From Nitrososphaerota archaeon (lineage in GTDB: Archaea; Thermoproteota; Nitrososphaeria; Nitrososphaerales; Nitrosopumilaceae): 64,000 bases of DNA. The stretch is from positions 1-64,000 of the forward strand of contig JAGWHQ010000002.1 of assembly GCA_028866655.1 (NCBI GenBank), read 5' to 3'. The position numbers were made by a program, and so were the translations under genes. Under the pieces are notes generated by a model. It saw nothing but the letters and a program-made list of their open reading frames with translations, was not told the DNA's origin and did no database searches. Positions 52,933-60,500 of this stretch are shown piece after piece (position 1 is the first letter of the stretch; the number at the start of each line of letters is the position of its first letter).

Positions 52933-53853
52933 ATGAAATCTATTAATTTTACACTTCTTGCTGATGAATCACTTGCAAAGGATTTTGGCAAAAAAGGCAC
53001 GACCACTGATATTGCAATTTATGATAGAAAAGAATCCGGTGTTTTACGCACCTGGACTGTACCGACTTCATTTCCCGACAAGATTCAATCCTTGTTTCAG
53101 GCCATGAATATGGGAGAATATGTAATATTTCATGTAACAAAACTTGATAAATTTACAGGTGAGCAAATAATTGCACTTGATGTCCTTGGTAAAAAACAAG
53201 GAATTCTTTCACACTCGTTTGATGTTGACAAGACCAAGTTGCTTGCCATGATAAAGGGAACCGTTGTCGAGCAATACAAATTGGTGGAACCTGAAAATCT
53301 CAAAAAGGAAATCGACCTACTAGAACCAATCTCAAAAGATGGTAGCCCGCAAATTGTAATAGACCATTGTTTTGATGTAAAGGGTGTTGGTGCAGTAATT
53401 CTTGGCAAGATTGCACGAGGAAAGATCAAAGTATATGAAAATCTAAAACTATTTCCAAAAGGAACAGATGTTGTAGTAAAATCAATTCAAATGCATGACG
53501 ATAGTGTGGAAGATGCAACATGTCCTGCAAGAGTTGGTTTGGCAGTAAAAGGTGTTGTACCAGATGATGTTCAGCGCGGTGATGTGCTCTGCATGCCAAA
53601 TACAATGTTGGTTTCACAAGAAATTGAGATAGATTACGTACAAAGCAAATTCTTTAAAGATGCTGTTTCTGAAAACCAAATGTTTCTTGCAAGTATTGGG
53701 TTGCAAATACGACCTGTCAAAATTGCCTCATTGAATCCTATGAAACTCTCACTTGGAAAATCAGCCGTGTATGAAAAAGGGGATACATGTGTCATCTTAA
53801 AACCTGAATCTACATCCATTCGTATAGTGGGTAGCGGGAAAATCATAAAATAA
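52933..53853 (+). CDS. EF-1A/SelB-like protein lacking GTPase motifs
   Basis: This 306-residue protein resembles the second and third beta-barrel domains of elongation factors: VIDHCFDVKGVGAVILGKIARGKIKVYENLKLFPKG with the typical domain-2 pattern, and VPDDVQRGDVLCMPNTM plus the domain-3-like strand series. The N-terminal 115 residues look like a degenerate G-domain remnant; GHVDHGKT, DxPG and NKxD are all missing. It may be an EF-1A paralog acting as a pseudo-GTPase in translation or RNA binding. The archaeal 'EF-1A related' family is the nearest match. Confidence 0.75.
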   Translation: MKSINFTLLADESLAKDFGKKGTTTDIAIYDRKESGVLRTWTVPTSFPDKIQSLFQAMNMGEYVIFHVTKLDKFTGEQIIALDVLGKKQGILSHSFDVDKTKLLAMIKGTVVEQYKLVEPENLKKEIDLLEPISKDGSPQIVIDHCFDVKGVGAVILGKIARGKIKVYENLKLFPKGTDVVVKSIQMHDDSVEDATCPARVGLAVKGVVPDDVQRGDVLCMPNTMLVSQEIEIDYVQSKFFKDAVSENQMFLASIGLQIRPVKIASLNPMKLSLGKSAVYEKGDTCVILKPESTSIRIVGSGKIIK

Positions 53854-53923
53854 TTTTAAATTTTACTCATGTAATATTCTTAAATTCACTAAAATAGACC
53901 TAGCCAATAACACCTTGTGAGAT

Positions 53924-54049
53924 TTGACTCACCTTGATACTGTTGCTCTTACATCATGGTCTGTTCTTACTGCTGTCTGCATGATATCAATAGGTCTAAT
54001 CTATAGGCGATTTACTAGAGTCAAGAAAAGACAATCACATCAATCATAA
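53924..54049 (+). CDS. possible 41-aa single-helix membrane protein
   Basis: TTG 53924, right after an in-frame TGA, opens a 41-codon frame with a helix TSWSVLTAVCMISIGLIYRR and a basic C-terminal tail FTRVKKRQSHQS. The helix with a positively charged end is a normal small single-pass protein pattern. No ATG is present, and only the composition supports it. Confidence 0.4.
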   Translation: MTHLDTVALTSWSVLTAVCMISIGLIYRRFTRVKKRQSHQS

Positions 54050-54117
54050 ACCAAATATTATTTCGTTTCTAAACCGTTTCAAATTGCATAATTTTTAATC
54101 AAATCTTTGTATGGGTA

Positions 54118-54501
54118 TTATTTTCTCTCTTCCTTTGTTATCTTCCATTCTCCCCGTGCAAATCTTGAAGATTCAAATTCTATTTGACCTACAATTCTAT
54201 CGCCTTTCTTTACCATCCCATACTCATTTTTTGCAACTTTTACCAAAAGCTTTCTTGTCTTGTATCCGCCTTCTATGACTTTGATCTTAAAGCGTTTACT
54301 TGCTCTCATTGTTATCTCTCTTGCAGCCTTTGGGTCTCCAATTAGTGAAAACATTTCAAATGTGCCAAAGTTCTTTGTCTGAATTTCATAATTGTACAAT
54401 CTTGCTTCAAACTTCCAACCCATTCTTTTTGCTTCTTCATTCATCCATTCTGTTGCCTGTAAACCGTATCCTTTTTCAACACCAAAAGTTTCTGAATCCA
54501 T
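54118..54501 (-). CDS. hypothetical protein, 127 aa
   Basis: This soluble protein begins MDSETFGVEKGYGLQATEW and has an alpha/beta look: helix MNEEAKRMGWKFEARLYNYEI, FSLIGDPKAAREITMRASKRFKIKVIEGGYKTRKLLVKV, and a final strand QIEFESSRFARGEW. It is basic and contains no cysteine. I recognise no family. It lies head-to-head with nreA (85 bases between the starts). Confidence 0.6.
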   Translation of the reverse strand: MDSETFGVEKGYGLQATEWMNEEAKRMGWKFEARLYNYEIQTKNFGTFEMFSLIGDPKAAREITMRASKRFKIKVIEGGYKTRKLLVKVAKNEYGMVKKGDRIVGQIEFESSRFARGEWKITKEERK

Positions 54502-54585
54502 TTGATCTGATCTTAATCTAGTTGAATATAACTTGAAATAAATGATCTGAATAATATTATTAGTGCGAGTCAGTTACATGTTTGT

Positions 54586-55746
54586 GTGAAACGTACTGCT
54601 GCGGACATACGAAAATCGATAGAATCAAACTGGAAAGAATATCTTTCGCGTTATGGTAATCTGTTTTCATCTAATCATATTGATGGCTCTACTCCACCAT
54701 CTGTCTTTGTTGGAGCATACGGTTATCCCAAAGTTCTGGTAGGTCCCATGTTACCTCCTGTTCATGGAGATACAATGATCTTGGACTCGCCAGAAAGATG
54801 GACTGGAAAAAGTCTTGAGGATATAGTAAACTATCGACTAAGCTTGGTTCGTGGCATAAAACCTGTAAAAATAGATGATGTCGGACAAAAATACATTGAA
54901 AATCTTCAGGAGATGTCCATGTCTGAAAGATCAACTGACGCAGAAATGGAATTGGTGAAAAATGCGTCCCCCGTTGTTACAGTTGATGGGGATAGTCCAA
55001 TTTTTGGACCCATTGGAGAGATAAAATCTGCCAAATTTACAAATTCCTCATCTGACAAAAACATACAGAGAACATTTTATGATAAAGATCTCTTGGCACA
55101 GGATGCAATGGTTGAACTCTACAACAGGGGCATAGAGATTTCACGAATTCAAAAATGTTTTAGCATTGGAATGTTTGGCAAAAATAGAAAGCTTGTTCCA
55201 ACTAGGTGGAGCATTACTGCAACAGATGATATTGTATCAAAGTCACTTGTAGAGAAAATAACTGAATATGGAATATTGGATACTTCCTTGGTATTTTCAT
55301 ACAATCACTTGGGTAATTTTTTTGCAGTTGTAATGTTCCCAAGCAGGTGGATGTTTGAAATGCAAGAGGCATGGTATGATGAACAGGGAAATGTGGGATT
55401 TGGATCTGATTTTGAAGATATTATGGGCATGAAACATTATCCAGAAACTGCGGGGGCTCACTTTGCTTCAAGGCTTGCAGTTTCGGAATATCTTGCTGAA
55501 AACAAAATTCAAGCGGCAGTCATGGTGCTTCGTGAAATACGACCAGAATATGCAGTGCCTGTTGGAGTGTGGCAAGTGCGAGAAGGAATTCGTATGGCAC
55601 TAAAACAAAAACCATCTGTTGTTTCTAATTTTCAAGAAGGACTCGATCTTGCTTGCAAGGGATTGAGCATTGGAAAAAAAGAATGGCTTGCACACAGTAA
55701 ACTGTATCTGGCGAAAAAACAAAAATCAATATCAGATTTTTTCTAG
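54586..55746 (+). CDS. nreA: archaeal DNA repair protein NreA
   Basis: This 386-residue protein starts at GTG 54586. It matches the two-part Nre family: N-part PPSVFVGAYGYPKVLVGPMLPP and DSPERWTGKSLEDIVNYR, C-part SYNHLGNFFAVVMFPSRWMFEM and FEDIMGMKHYPETAGAHFASR. The last eight residues are QKSISDFF, a PCNA-interacting (PIP) motif. NreA proteins act with PCNA in DNA damage repair in other archaea. An N-terminal zinc finger as in NreB is absent. It starts an operon with the archaeosortase-like gene (16 bases). Confidence 0.9.
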   Translation: MKRTAADIRKSIESNWKEYLSRYGNLFSSNHIDGSTPPSVFVGAYGYPKVLVGPMLPPVHGDTMILDSPERWTGKSLEDIVNYRLSLVRGIKPVKIDDVGQKYIENLQEMSMSERSTDAEMELVKNASPVVTVDGDSPIFGPIGEIKSAKFTNSSSDKNIQRTFYDKDLLAQDAMVELYNRGIEISRIQKCFSIGMFGKNRKLVPTRWSITATDDIVSKSLVEKITEYGILDTSLVFSYNHLGNFFAVVMFPSRWMFEMQEAWYDEQGNVGFGSDFEDIMGMKHYPETAGAHFASRLAVSEYLAENKIQAAVMVLREIRPEYAVPVGVWQVREGIRMALKQKPSVVSNFQEGLDLACKGLSIGKKEWLAHSKLYLAKKQKSISDFF

Positions 55747-55762
55747 TTGCTAGAGTTTTTAT

Positions 55763-56734
55763 TTGACACACTTTGGTCTTAATTTATTGCAAAATAAAAG
55801 CATCATCTTTGCGATAGCAATACTTGCCTCTCCTATATTGTTTGCACTCGTAGTATTTCCAGATACGTTCAGTCTTGGATGGAATCAGGGCAGGGGCGGT
55901 TTTCTTTTTGCAATGGCATTTATCGCAGCAGAATTAATTGGCCTAAAACTTGAAATTCCAAAAAAACGTTTGCTGGCAATAATCCCGCTCGCTGTGATTG
56001 TAATTCTTTATCTAACTGGCTTGGAATTTGGTTTGAAGGCATATCTTGTATCTGCTGCTCCAAGTTTCCATGTATTACTAAAAGACTCTTGGACATGGAT
56101 GTGGGACTTTATTGTAATGGCAATATTTTTCATAGCAAGTCTGACTGTTTTGTTTGGCAAGAGATGGATTAGAATATCTCCTGCAGGCCCAATATACACT
56201 GCAGGTACTGCCATTATTTTATCACTTGATGCCTTTTTCCCGTATGATTCTCTAGGGCCGCTACAGTATGTTGTACCGTATCTCGTACGAATTGATGTCT
56301 TTTTGATAACTCTGTTTCATTTGGGATTGGCTACATCTCATGGGAATGTAATGTTCCTTGATGGCATACATGGTCCATTTGCATTACAGGTATTTTGGCC
56401 ATCTGCAGGTGTACATAGTATCATAATCTATTCGCTTGTGATGATGGCGTTTTTGCTCAAGATGAATATCCCACGGAAGAGGAAAATTGTCTATTTTGCT
56501 TTAGGTGTGGTAGGAACAATAACTGTAAACATAATCAGGATATTGTCATTGTCAATTTTTGTACTCAAGATATCAACCAATGTAAATGAATTCGAGTCAT
56601 TCCATGGTATTGCAGGTGAGATCATGTTTCTACCATGGCTCTTCATATTCTTACTCATTGTAACATATGTTGAAACAAAACGCATCAAAAAATTAGGGGT
56701 TGGAAATGATGGATCAAATCAAAGTAAACCATGA
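55763..56734 (+). CDS. thaumarchaeosortase-like membrane peptidase
   Basis: This 323-residue protein starts at TTG 55763. It has eight or more helices and the layout of exosortases/archaeosortases. In those the catalytic triad is Cys, Arg and His. Here the expected Cys region reads VFWPSAGVHSI with Ser214, the Arg is in TVNIIRILSL (Arg259), and the His is in ESFHGIAGE (His281). Such enzymes cut C-terminal sorting signals (PEFG-CTERM) and attach the protein to lipid. The Ser replacement is notable. It follows nreA and overlaps the peptidase-like gene. Confidence 0.75.
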   Translation: MTHFGLNLLQNKSIIFAIAILASPILFALVVFPDTFSLGWNQGRGGFLFAMAFIAAELIGLKLEIPKKRLLAIIPLAVIVILYLTGLEFGLKAYLVSAAPSFHVLLKDSWTWMWDFIVMAIFFIASLTVLFGKRWIRISPAGPIYTAGTAIILSLDAFFPYDSLGPLQYVVPYLVRIDVFLITLFHLGLATSHGNVMFLDGIHGPFALQVFWPSAGVHSIIIYSLVMMAFLLKMNIPRKRKIVYFALGVVGTITVNIIRILSLSIFVLKISTNVNEFESFHGIAGEIMFLPWLFIFLLIVTYVETKRIKKLGVGNDGSNQSKP

Positions 56735-57194
56735 TGTAGAAAACGGAACATATAGCATTGAAGAAATTTTTGTGAATTTAAAAAACACAGAAATTCTCTT
56801 AAAAATATTTGAAACTAGAGAGAATCTAGATGACGTGTTTGAGAACATATCTGTTATTGTAAATGAAAAAACTCACTATATGCATGTCCAAAATGATGAT
56901 GCGTCAATAGTGATAGGGAAAAACCATCTTCGAAATTCTGAAAAAAAGATTCTCTATCTTGATATTATTCATGAATTGGTACATGTGAAACAACAAAGAC
57001 TAGGGCTTGATCTTTATGACAAATCATATTCTTACGTAGATAGGCCTACTGAGATTGAAGCATATGCAATTGCAGTTGAGGAAGCAAGAAGACTAGGAAT
57101 GAATGATGCCGAGATATTTGATTATCTGCATGTAGAGTGGATATCTGGTGATGAACACAAACGACTTGCTTCTCAAGTAGGCGTATTGGTCTAA
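56706..57194 (+). CDS. HExxH metallopeptidase-like protein
   Basis: I use ATG 56706 (TTG 56700 and ATG 56709 are alternatives); the start lies inside the archaeosortase gene. The zinc motif HELVHVKQQRLGLDLYD is followed by RPTEIEAYAIAVEEA with Glu residues 25 to 30 residues on, as in small gluzincins. There is no signal peptide. It may process proteins in the cytosol; substrate unknown. Its stop overlaps that of the convergent dinB by three bases. Confidence 0.75.
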   Translation: MMDQIKVNHDVENGTYSIEEIFVNLKNTEILLKIFETRENLDDVFENISVIVNEKTHYMHVQNDDASIVIGKNHLRNSEKKILYLDIIHELVHVKQQRLGLDLYDKSYSYVDRPTEIEAYAIAVEEARRLGMNDAEIFDYLHVEWISGDEHKRLASQVGVLV

Positions 57195-58285
57195 AAAAAT
57201 CTTGTAATGTCTACCTGTCCGCTAGGTTGAGAAAAATCTGAAACTCGTACACCGAGTCGTCTTATGAGTAATTTCTGGTCCTCAAGTGATTCTCGTAGTA
57301 ATAGGATCACAGTTTTTTTCAGTTCATCCAAACTTGATGTAGGATTTTTGAGCGTTCTTGATTTTGTTCTATTTGACAAATCTGATTGGACAAACTGGAT
57401 TCCAACTGATTTGAAAAGTATGTTATCTCTTACTATTGCTTTGTGCAAGTCATCACATAGTTTTTCTAAATCATTTACAAGAAAATCCAAATCCTTGGAA
57501 TCTTGCTTTAGTGTCACTATTCTGCTATATTGAATTGGGTCATGTCTTGGAGATACTGGCTCTTCGTCAATTCCTCGTGCTGCATTGTAGATGTATGTTC
57601 CAATTTTTCTTCCAAATAATCCGTTTAGGGTAAAGACGTCTACATTACGAAGTTGTGATATTGTTTCAAGATTCATTTCAGAGAGTTTCTCTTCAGATTT
57701 TTTGCCTATTCCCGGGATTGTTCGTATTGGTAATGGATCTAAAAATGATTCAATTGCCTGTGGTTCTATGATTGTAAGACCGTCTGGTTTCTTGTAGCCT
57801 GATGCAATCTTAGAAACAAGCTTGTTAGAAGATACCCCTATGGTGCTTGAGAGTTTTATTGTACTACGTAGTGAGTTCTTGAGTTGCTGAGCCAGATGTG
57901 CTGCGTTTTTAAAATCATGTCTAGTTCTATTTGTAACATCAAGATAAGCCTCATCTCTTCCAACATATTCAAAGATGTCTGCATGATTTCTTATAATGTT
58001 CATGGCATTTTCTGAGACTTCTGAATAATATTCAAAATCTGTAGGCAAGAAAACTGATTCTGGTATATCTTCAAGTTTCTTCTTTGCAAACTTGATTGGC
58101 ATGCCGGATTTGACGCCATATTTTCTAGCCAAATAGTTGGCGGTTGCAATTGCTCCACTGTCTCCTCCTCTGTCTGAAAAAACACATACTGCCACAGGTC
58201 TTGTCTTCAGGTCTGGTCTGCGTAACTCTTCACACTGGGCATAAAAATAATCAAAGTCAATATGAAATATGACTCTATAACTCAC
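57191..58285 (-). CDS. dinB: DNA polymerase IV (Y-family)
   Basis: This 364-residue translesion polymerase is of the DinB/Dpo4 type. It has palm-domain acidic residues in HIDFDYFYAQCEELRRPDL and VGRDEAYLDVTN, finger GAIATANYLARKYGVKSGMP, and helix-hairpin-helix IPGIGKKSEEKLSEM. A C-terminal little-finger domain follows. The final QVDITRFF is a PIP motif that binds PCNA. It bypasses damaged bases. Length and order are standard. Confidence 0.95.
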   Translation of the reverse strand: MSYRVIFHIDFDYFYAQCEELRRPDLKTRPVAVCVFSDRGGDSGAIATANYLARKYGVKSGMPIKFAKKKLEDIPESVFLPTDFEYYSEVSENAMNIIRNHADIFEYVGRDEAYLDVTNRTRHDFKNAAHLAQQLKNSLRSTIKLSSTIGVSSNKLVSKIASGYKKPDGLTIIEPQAIESFLDPLPIRTIPGIGKKSEEKLSEMNLETISQLRNVDVFTLNGLFGRKIGTYIYNAARGIDEEPVSPRHDPIQYSRIVTLKQDSKDLDFLVNDLEKLCDDLHKAIVRDNILFKSVGIQFVQSDLSNRTKSRTLKNPTSSLDELKKTVILLLRESLEDQKLLIRRLGVRVSDFSQPSGQVDITRFF

Positions 58286-58368
58286 AGTACGTTTATGATT
58301 TGAAATCCTTATTACGTTATTGTTGATACTTTGGGTTTCTCATCGTCAACATCATCTAAATATACTAT

Positions 58369-58626
58369 ATGGGTAAACTTGACATGGATTATCCAATTGT
58401 TGTAGAATCCGAAGGCGTGAAGATCAAGTCTGAAAAGATGGAGGTTGACAAAATGTATTATTGTATATATCAGGAAAAAATATTGCTATTCTATAAAGAG
58501 CAAAACGAAATGCTCAATTGTTATGAAATTGAAGAAAAAGACCTAGTCGAGGAAGTAAAGCAGTCAAAATCAGAAGACATTGAAAAAATCTTACAGCAAT
58601 ATATTGAAAAAAAGAATCTTGACTAG
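58369..58626 (+). CDS. 85-aa hypothetical acidic protein
   Basis: This small soluble protein has a beta-rich start (DYPIVVESEGVKIKSEKMEVDKMYYCIYQEKILLFYKEQNEMLNCYEI) and a helical, charged C-terminus (EEVKQSKSEDIEKILQQYI). No known family. It lies between dinB and alba. ATG 58369 is preferred; ATG 58384 is an alternative. The composition and the unbroken frame support a real gene. Confidence 0.6.
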   Translation: MGKLDMDYPIVVESEGVKIKSEKMEVDKMYYCIYQEKILLFYKEQNEMLNCYEIEEKDLVEEVKQSKSEDIEKILQQYIEKKNLD

Positions 58627-58695
58627 ACGTATTATTGATCAAACAAACGTTTTTTCTTTGCTAACTATTAAATAAAACACAACAAGAGTGGTCTT

Positions 58696-58986
58696 GTGTC
58701 AAGACCACCTAATATTGTCTTTATTGGTAAAAAACCCATTTTGACATACCTTAATGCTACTCTTACACTTCTTGCAAACGAGCCTACTGTGACCATAAAA
58801 GCAAGAGGAAGAAGCATGGTTACGGCAGTGGATGTATCACAAATGATAGTAAAAAGAATGAGTGCAATGGGATACAAAGTAAGTGGTGTGAGGATCTTCT
58901 CTGAGAGACTTGAATCAAATGATGGAAAAGAAAGGAACGTTTCAACTATAGAAGTTGACGTTTCAAGAAGTCAGAATGCTCAATAG
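58696..58986 (+). CDS. alba: Alba, DNA/RNA-binding chromatin protein
   Basis: This 96-residue protein starts at GTG 58696. Its IF3-C-like fold is evident from NIVFIGKKPILTYLNATLTLLAN (with the conserved Lys that contacts nucleic acid), TIKARGRSMVTAVDVSQMIVKRM and VRIFSERLES-NDG. Alba dimers coat DNA or RNA, and the Lys can be acetylated in some archaea. The next gene overlaps its 3' end by 11 bases. Confidence 0.95.
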   Translation: MSRPPNIVFIGKKPILTYLNATLTLLANEPTVTIKARGRSMVTAVDVSQMIVKRMSAMGYKVSGVRIFSERLESNDGKERNVSTIEVDVSRSQNAQ

Positions 58987-59215
58987 ACAACTAAAGTGGA
59001 TTGTGATTATAGTAGCAATTGGTTTGACTGCTTCTATTGTTTCTTATGTGTTTGAATTATCAAATGTGTGTACTGTTAGACAGCTAAACCTTGTAGGAGA
59101 TATTGCACAATATGACAAGACAAAAGATCCACTGCTCTGCGATACTCTGAATTCTAAAATCTCTCAATTTAATGATGAGTGTAAATCAAATATTGAGGAA
59201 TTGGACTGTGGGTGA
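58976..59215 (+). CDS. small membrane-anchored protein with cysteines
   Basis: ATG 58976 lies inside the alba 3' end and gives 79 residues: MLNRQLKWIVIIVAIGLTAS as helix, then an outside segment with NVCTVRQLNL, LLCDTLNSK, DECKSN and LDCG. Four cysteines in the outside part could form two disulfides. No family is recognised. Overlap with alba suggests they are translated from one mRNA. Confidence 0.65.
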   Translation: MLNRQLKWIVIIVAIGLTASIVSYVFELSNVCTVRQLNLVGDIAQYDKTKDPLLCDTLNSKISQFNDECKSNIEELDCG

Positions 59216-59216
59216 T

Positions 59217-59465
59217 CTAGTATGCAAAAATTTTTGATGTTTCATTCATGTGATTTTTCAAAAAGTCAATAACCTCATTTGTACTATTTTTGTAAACAAA
59301 TTCGTCTTTGTTGTTTGTAGATACATCAATGCAGTATCTTTTTGAGGATTTGTTTACAAATATGTGATTTGATTCATTATCTATTCTTACACCCTCGTCT
59401 GAATCTAGAACTTTGAGAATTTTTTCAAGGTTTTCTCTTGAAATTGTTCTTTCTTGAAATCTCAT
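59217..59465 (-). CDS. 82-aa hypothetical protein
   Basis: This soluble, charged protein begins MRFQERTISRENLEKILK and has strands SNHIFVNKSSKRYCIDVSTNN. The start overlaps the stop of the PAC2 gene by four bases (ATGA type), so they share an mRNA. No family known. A role with PAC2 in proteasome handling is only a positional guess. Confidence 0.6.
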   Translation of the reverse strand: MRFQERTISRENLEKILKVLDSDEGVRIDNESNHIFVNKSSKRYCIDVSTNNKDEFVYKNSTNEVIDFLKNHMNETSKIFAY

Positions 59466-60178
59466 CCGTAAATTGCATCTCTGAGAGGACCTGCGTCTTG
59501 TTCTGTTTGTTTCAAGTTCTGTTCAATACCTTCTGCTTCGTTGAGTAATAGCTTGAGGTTACATGATGCTCCTGGAACAAGCTTTGTCATTGCCATGCAA
59601 ATTTCTGCACCTGCTCTAAAATCAGGTCCTGTTTCTCTTGCTTTGCACAATAATACGATGACACTGATGTTTGATATTGCTCCTTCGTTTAACAAAATTC
59701 CTGGAATTCCGGGTATGGTTCCATTTTTTAATATTGGTATGTCTGCATCACGCAGTTTTTTCCTTGCAGCTTCAGTACTGCATACTCCTATCACAGATGG
59801 TGTGCTTTCATCACTTTTGATTGCTGAGCTACTTATGATGAAAGAACATTTGTGATCACTTGCCCACTTTAACATGACCCGTGCAACATCCCGGTGAATT
59901 GATTCGTGAGGGGTAAGATATGACGAAAAGACTGCTACTTTGAGATCTTTGTTGACTAGAATTCGTGCAGGAAAGTTTGGTACTTCATCTCTTACAATGC
60001 TTATTGGAGGGAAAAGTTCAGAGTCAAGTACTCCTGCTAATTCAAACTGAGATGTTGTATTGACAAGTGATTCGGTTGCAATGGCGTTTGCTAAACCTGT
60101 GTATGGAAAACCATCTATGAGATAGCCTTCTTTTATATCGATTGGAATGATTTCTCTTGCTTGTACTTCGTTTCCCAT
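59462..60178 (-). CDS. PAC2-family proteasome-assembly chaperone-like protein
   Basis: This 238-residue protein has the PAC2/PsmG2 fold with YLIDGFPYTGLANAIATES at the N-terminus and CSFIISSSAIK, VIGVCSTEAARKKLRDADIPILKNGTIPGIPGILLNEG in the second half. In eukaryotes PAC2 helps assemble the 20S core; archaeal PbaB-type proteins are relatives. It is a good candidate partner of the proteasome together with the Cdc48 of this window. The 82-aa gene follows in an overlapping unit. Confidence 0.85.
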   Translation of the reverse strand: MGNEVQAREIIPIDIKEGYLIDGFPYTGLANAIATESLVNTTSQFELAGVLDSELFPPISIVRDEVPNFPARILVNKDLKVAVFSSYLTPHESIHRDVARVMLKWASDHKCSFIISSSAIKSDESTPSVIGVCSTEAARKKLRDADIPILKNGTIPGIPGILLNEGAISNISVIVLLCKARETGPDFRAGAEICMAMTKLVPGASCNLKLLLNEAEGIEQNLKQTEQDAGPLRDAIYG

Positions 60179-60246
60179 GATGTGAGTATTGGATATGGAG
60201 TTTTAATTATGGATATCGTTTTATGTGCCCAAAGTGGTTTATACTT

Positions 60247-60492
60247 ATGGAAACACTCTACATACTGATTAGCTGTGATCTAGGTTCTGAAGTAGAAATA
60301 ATCACAGAGCTTGCAAAAATTCCAGAAGTAAAAGAGGTCCGAGGTACATATGGCATCTATGACATCTTTGTAAAACTACAAGCTGATTCAAACTCTGCAC
60401 TAGAGGCACTAATCACACACAAGATACGAAGACTTCCAAAAGTTCGTTCCACTGTGACATTGACTCCGATCCTCTCTCAGGGCGGGCGTTAA
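60247..60492 (+). CDS. second stand-alone Lrp/AsnC effector (RAM) domain protein
   Basis: ATG 60247 gives an 81-residue protein (the longer start at 60223 adds eight non-family residues). METLYILISCDLGSEVEII, VKEVRGTYGIYDIFVKLQ and STVTLTPIL are the hallmark strands of the RAM domain; no DNA-binding half is present. It resembles the 3532 protein. It lies eight bases upstream of the CysRS gene, so the two may be co-transcribed. An amino-acid-sensing role is inferred. Confidence 0.85.
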   Translation: METLYILISCDLGSEVEIITELAKIPEVKEVRGTYGIYDIFVKLQADSNSALEALITHKIRRLPKVRSTVTLTPILSQGGR

Positions 60493-60500
60493 GTCAAAAA

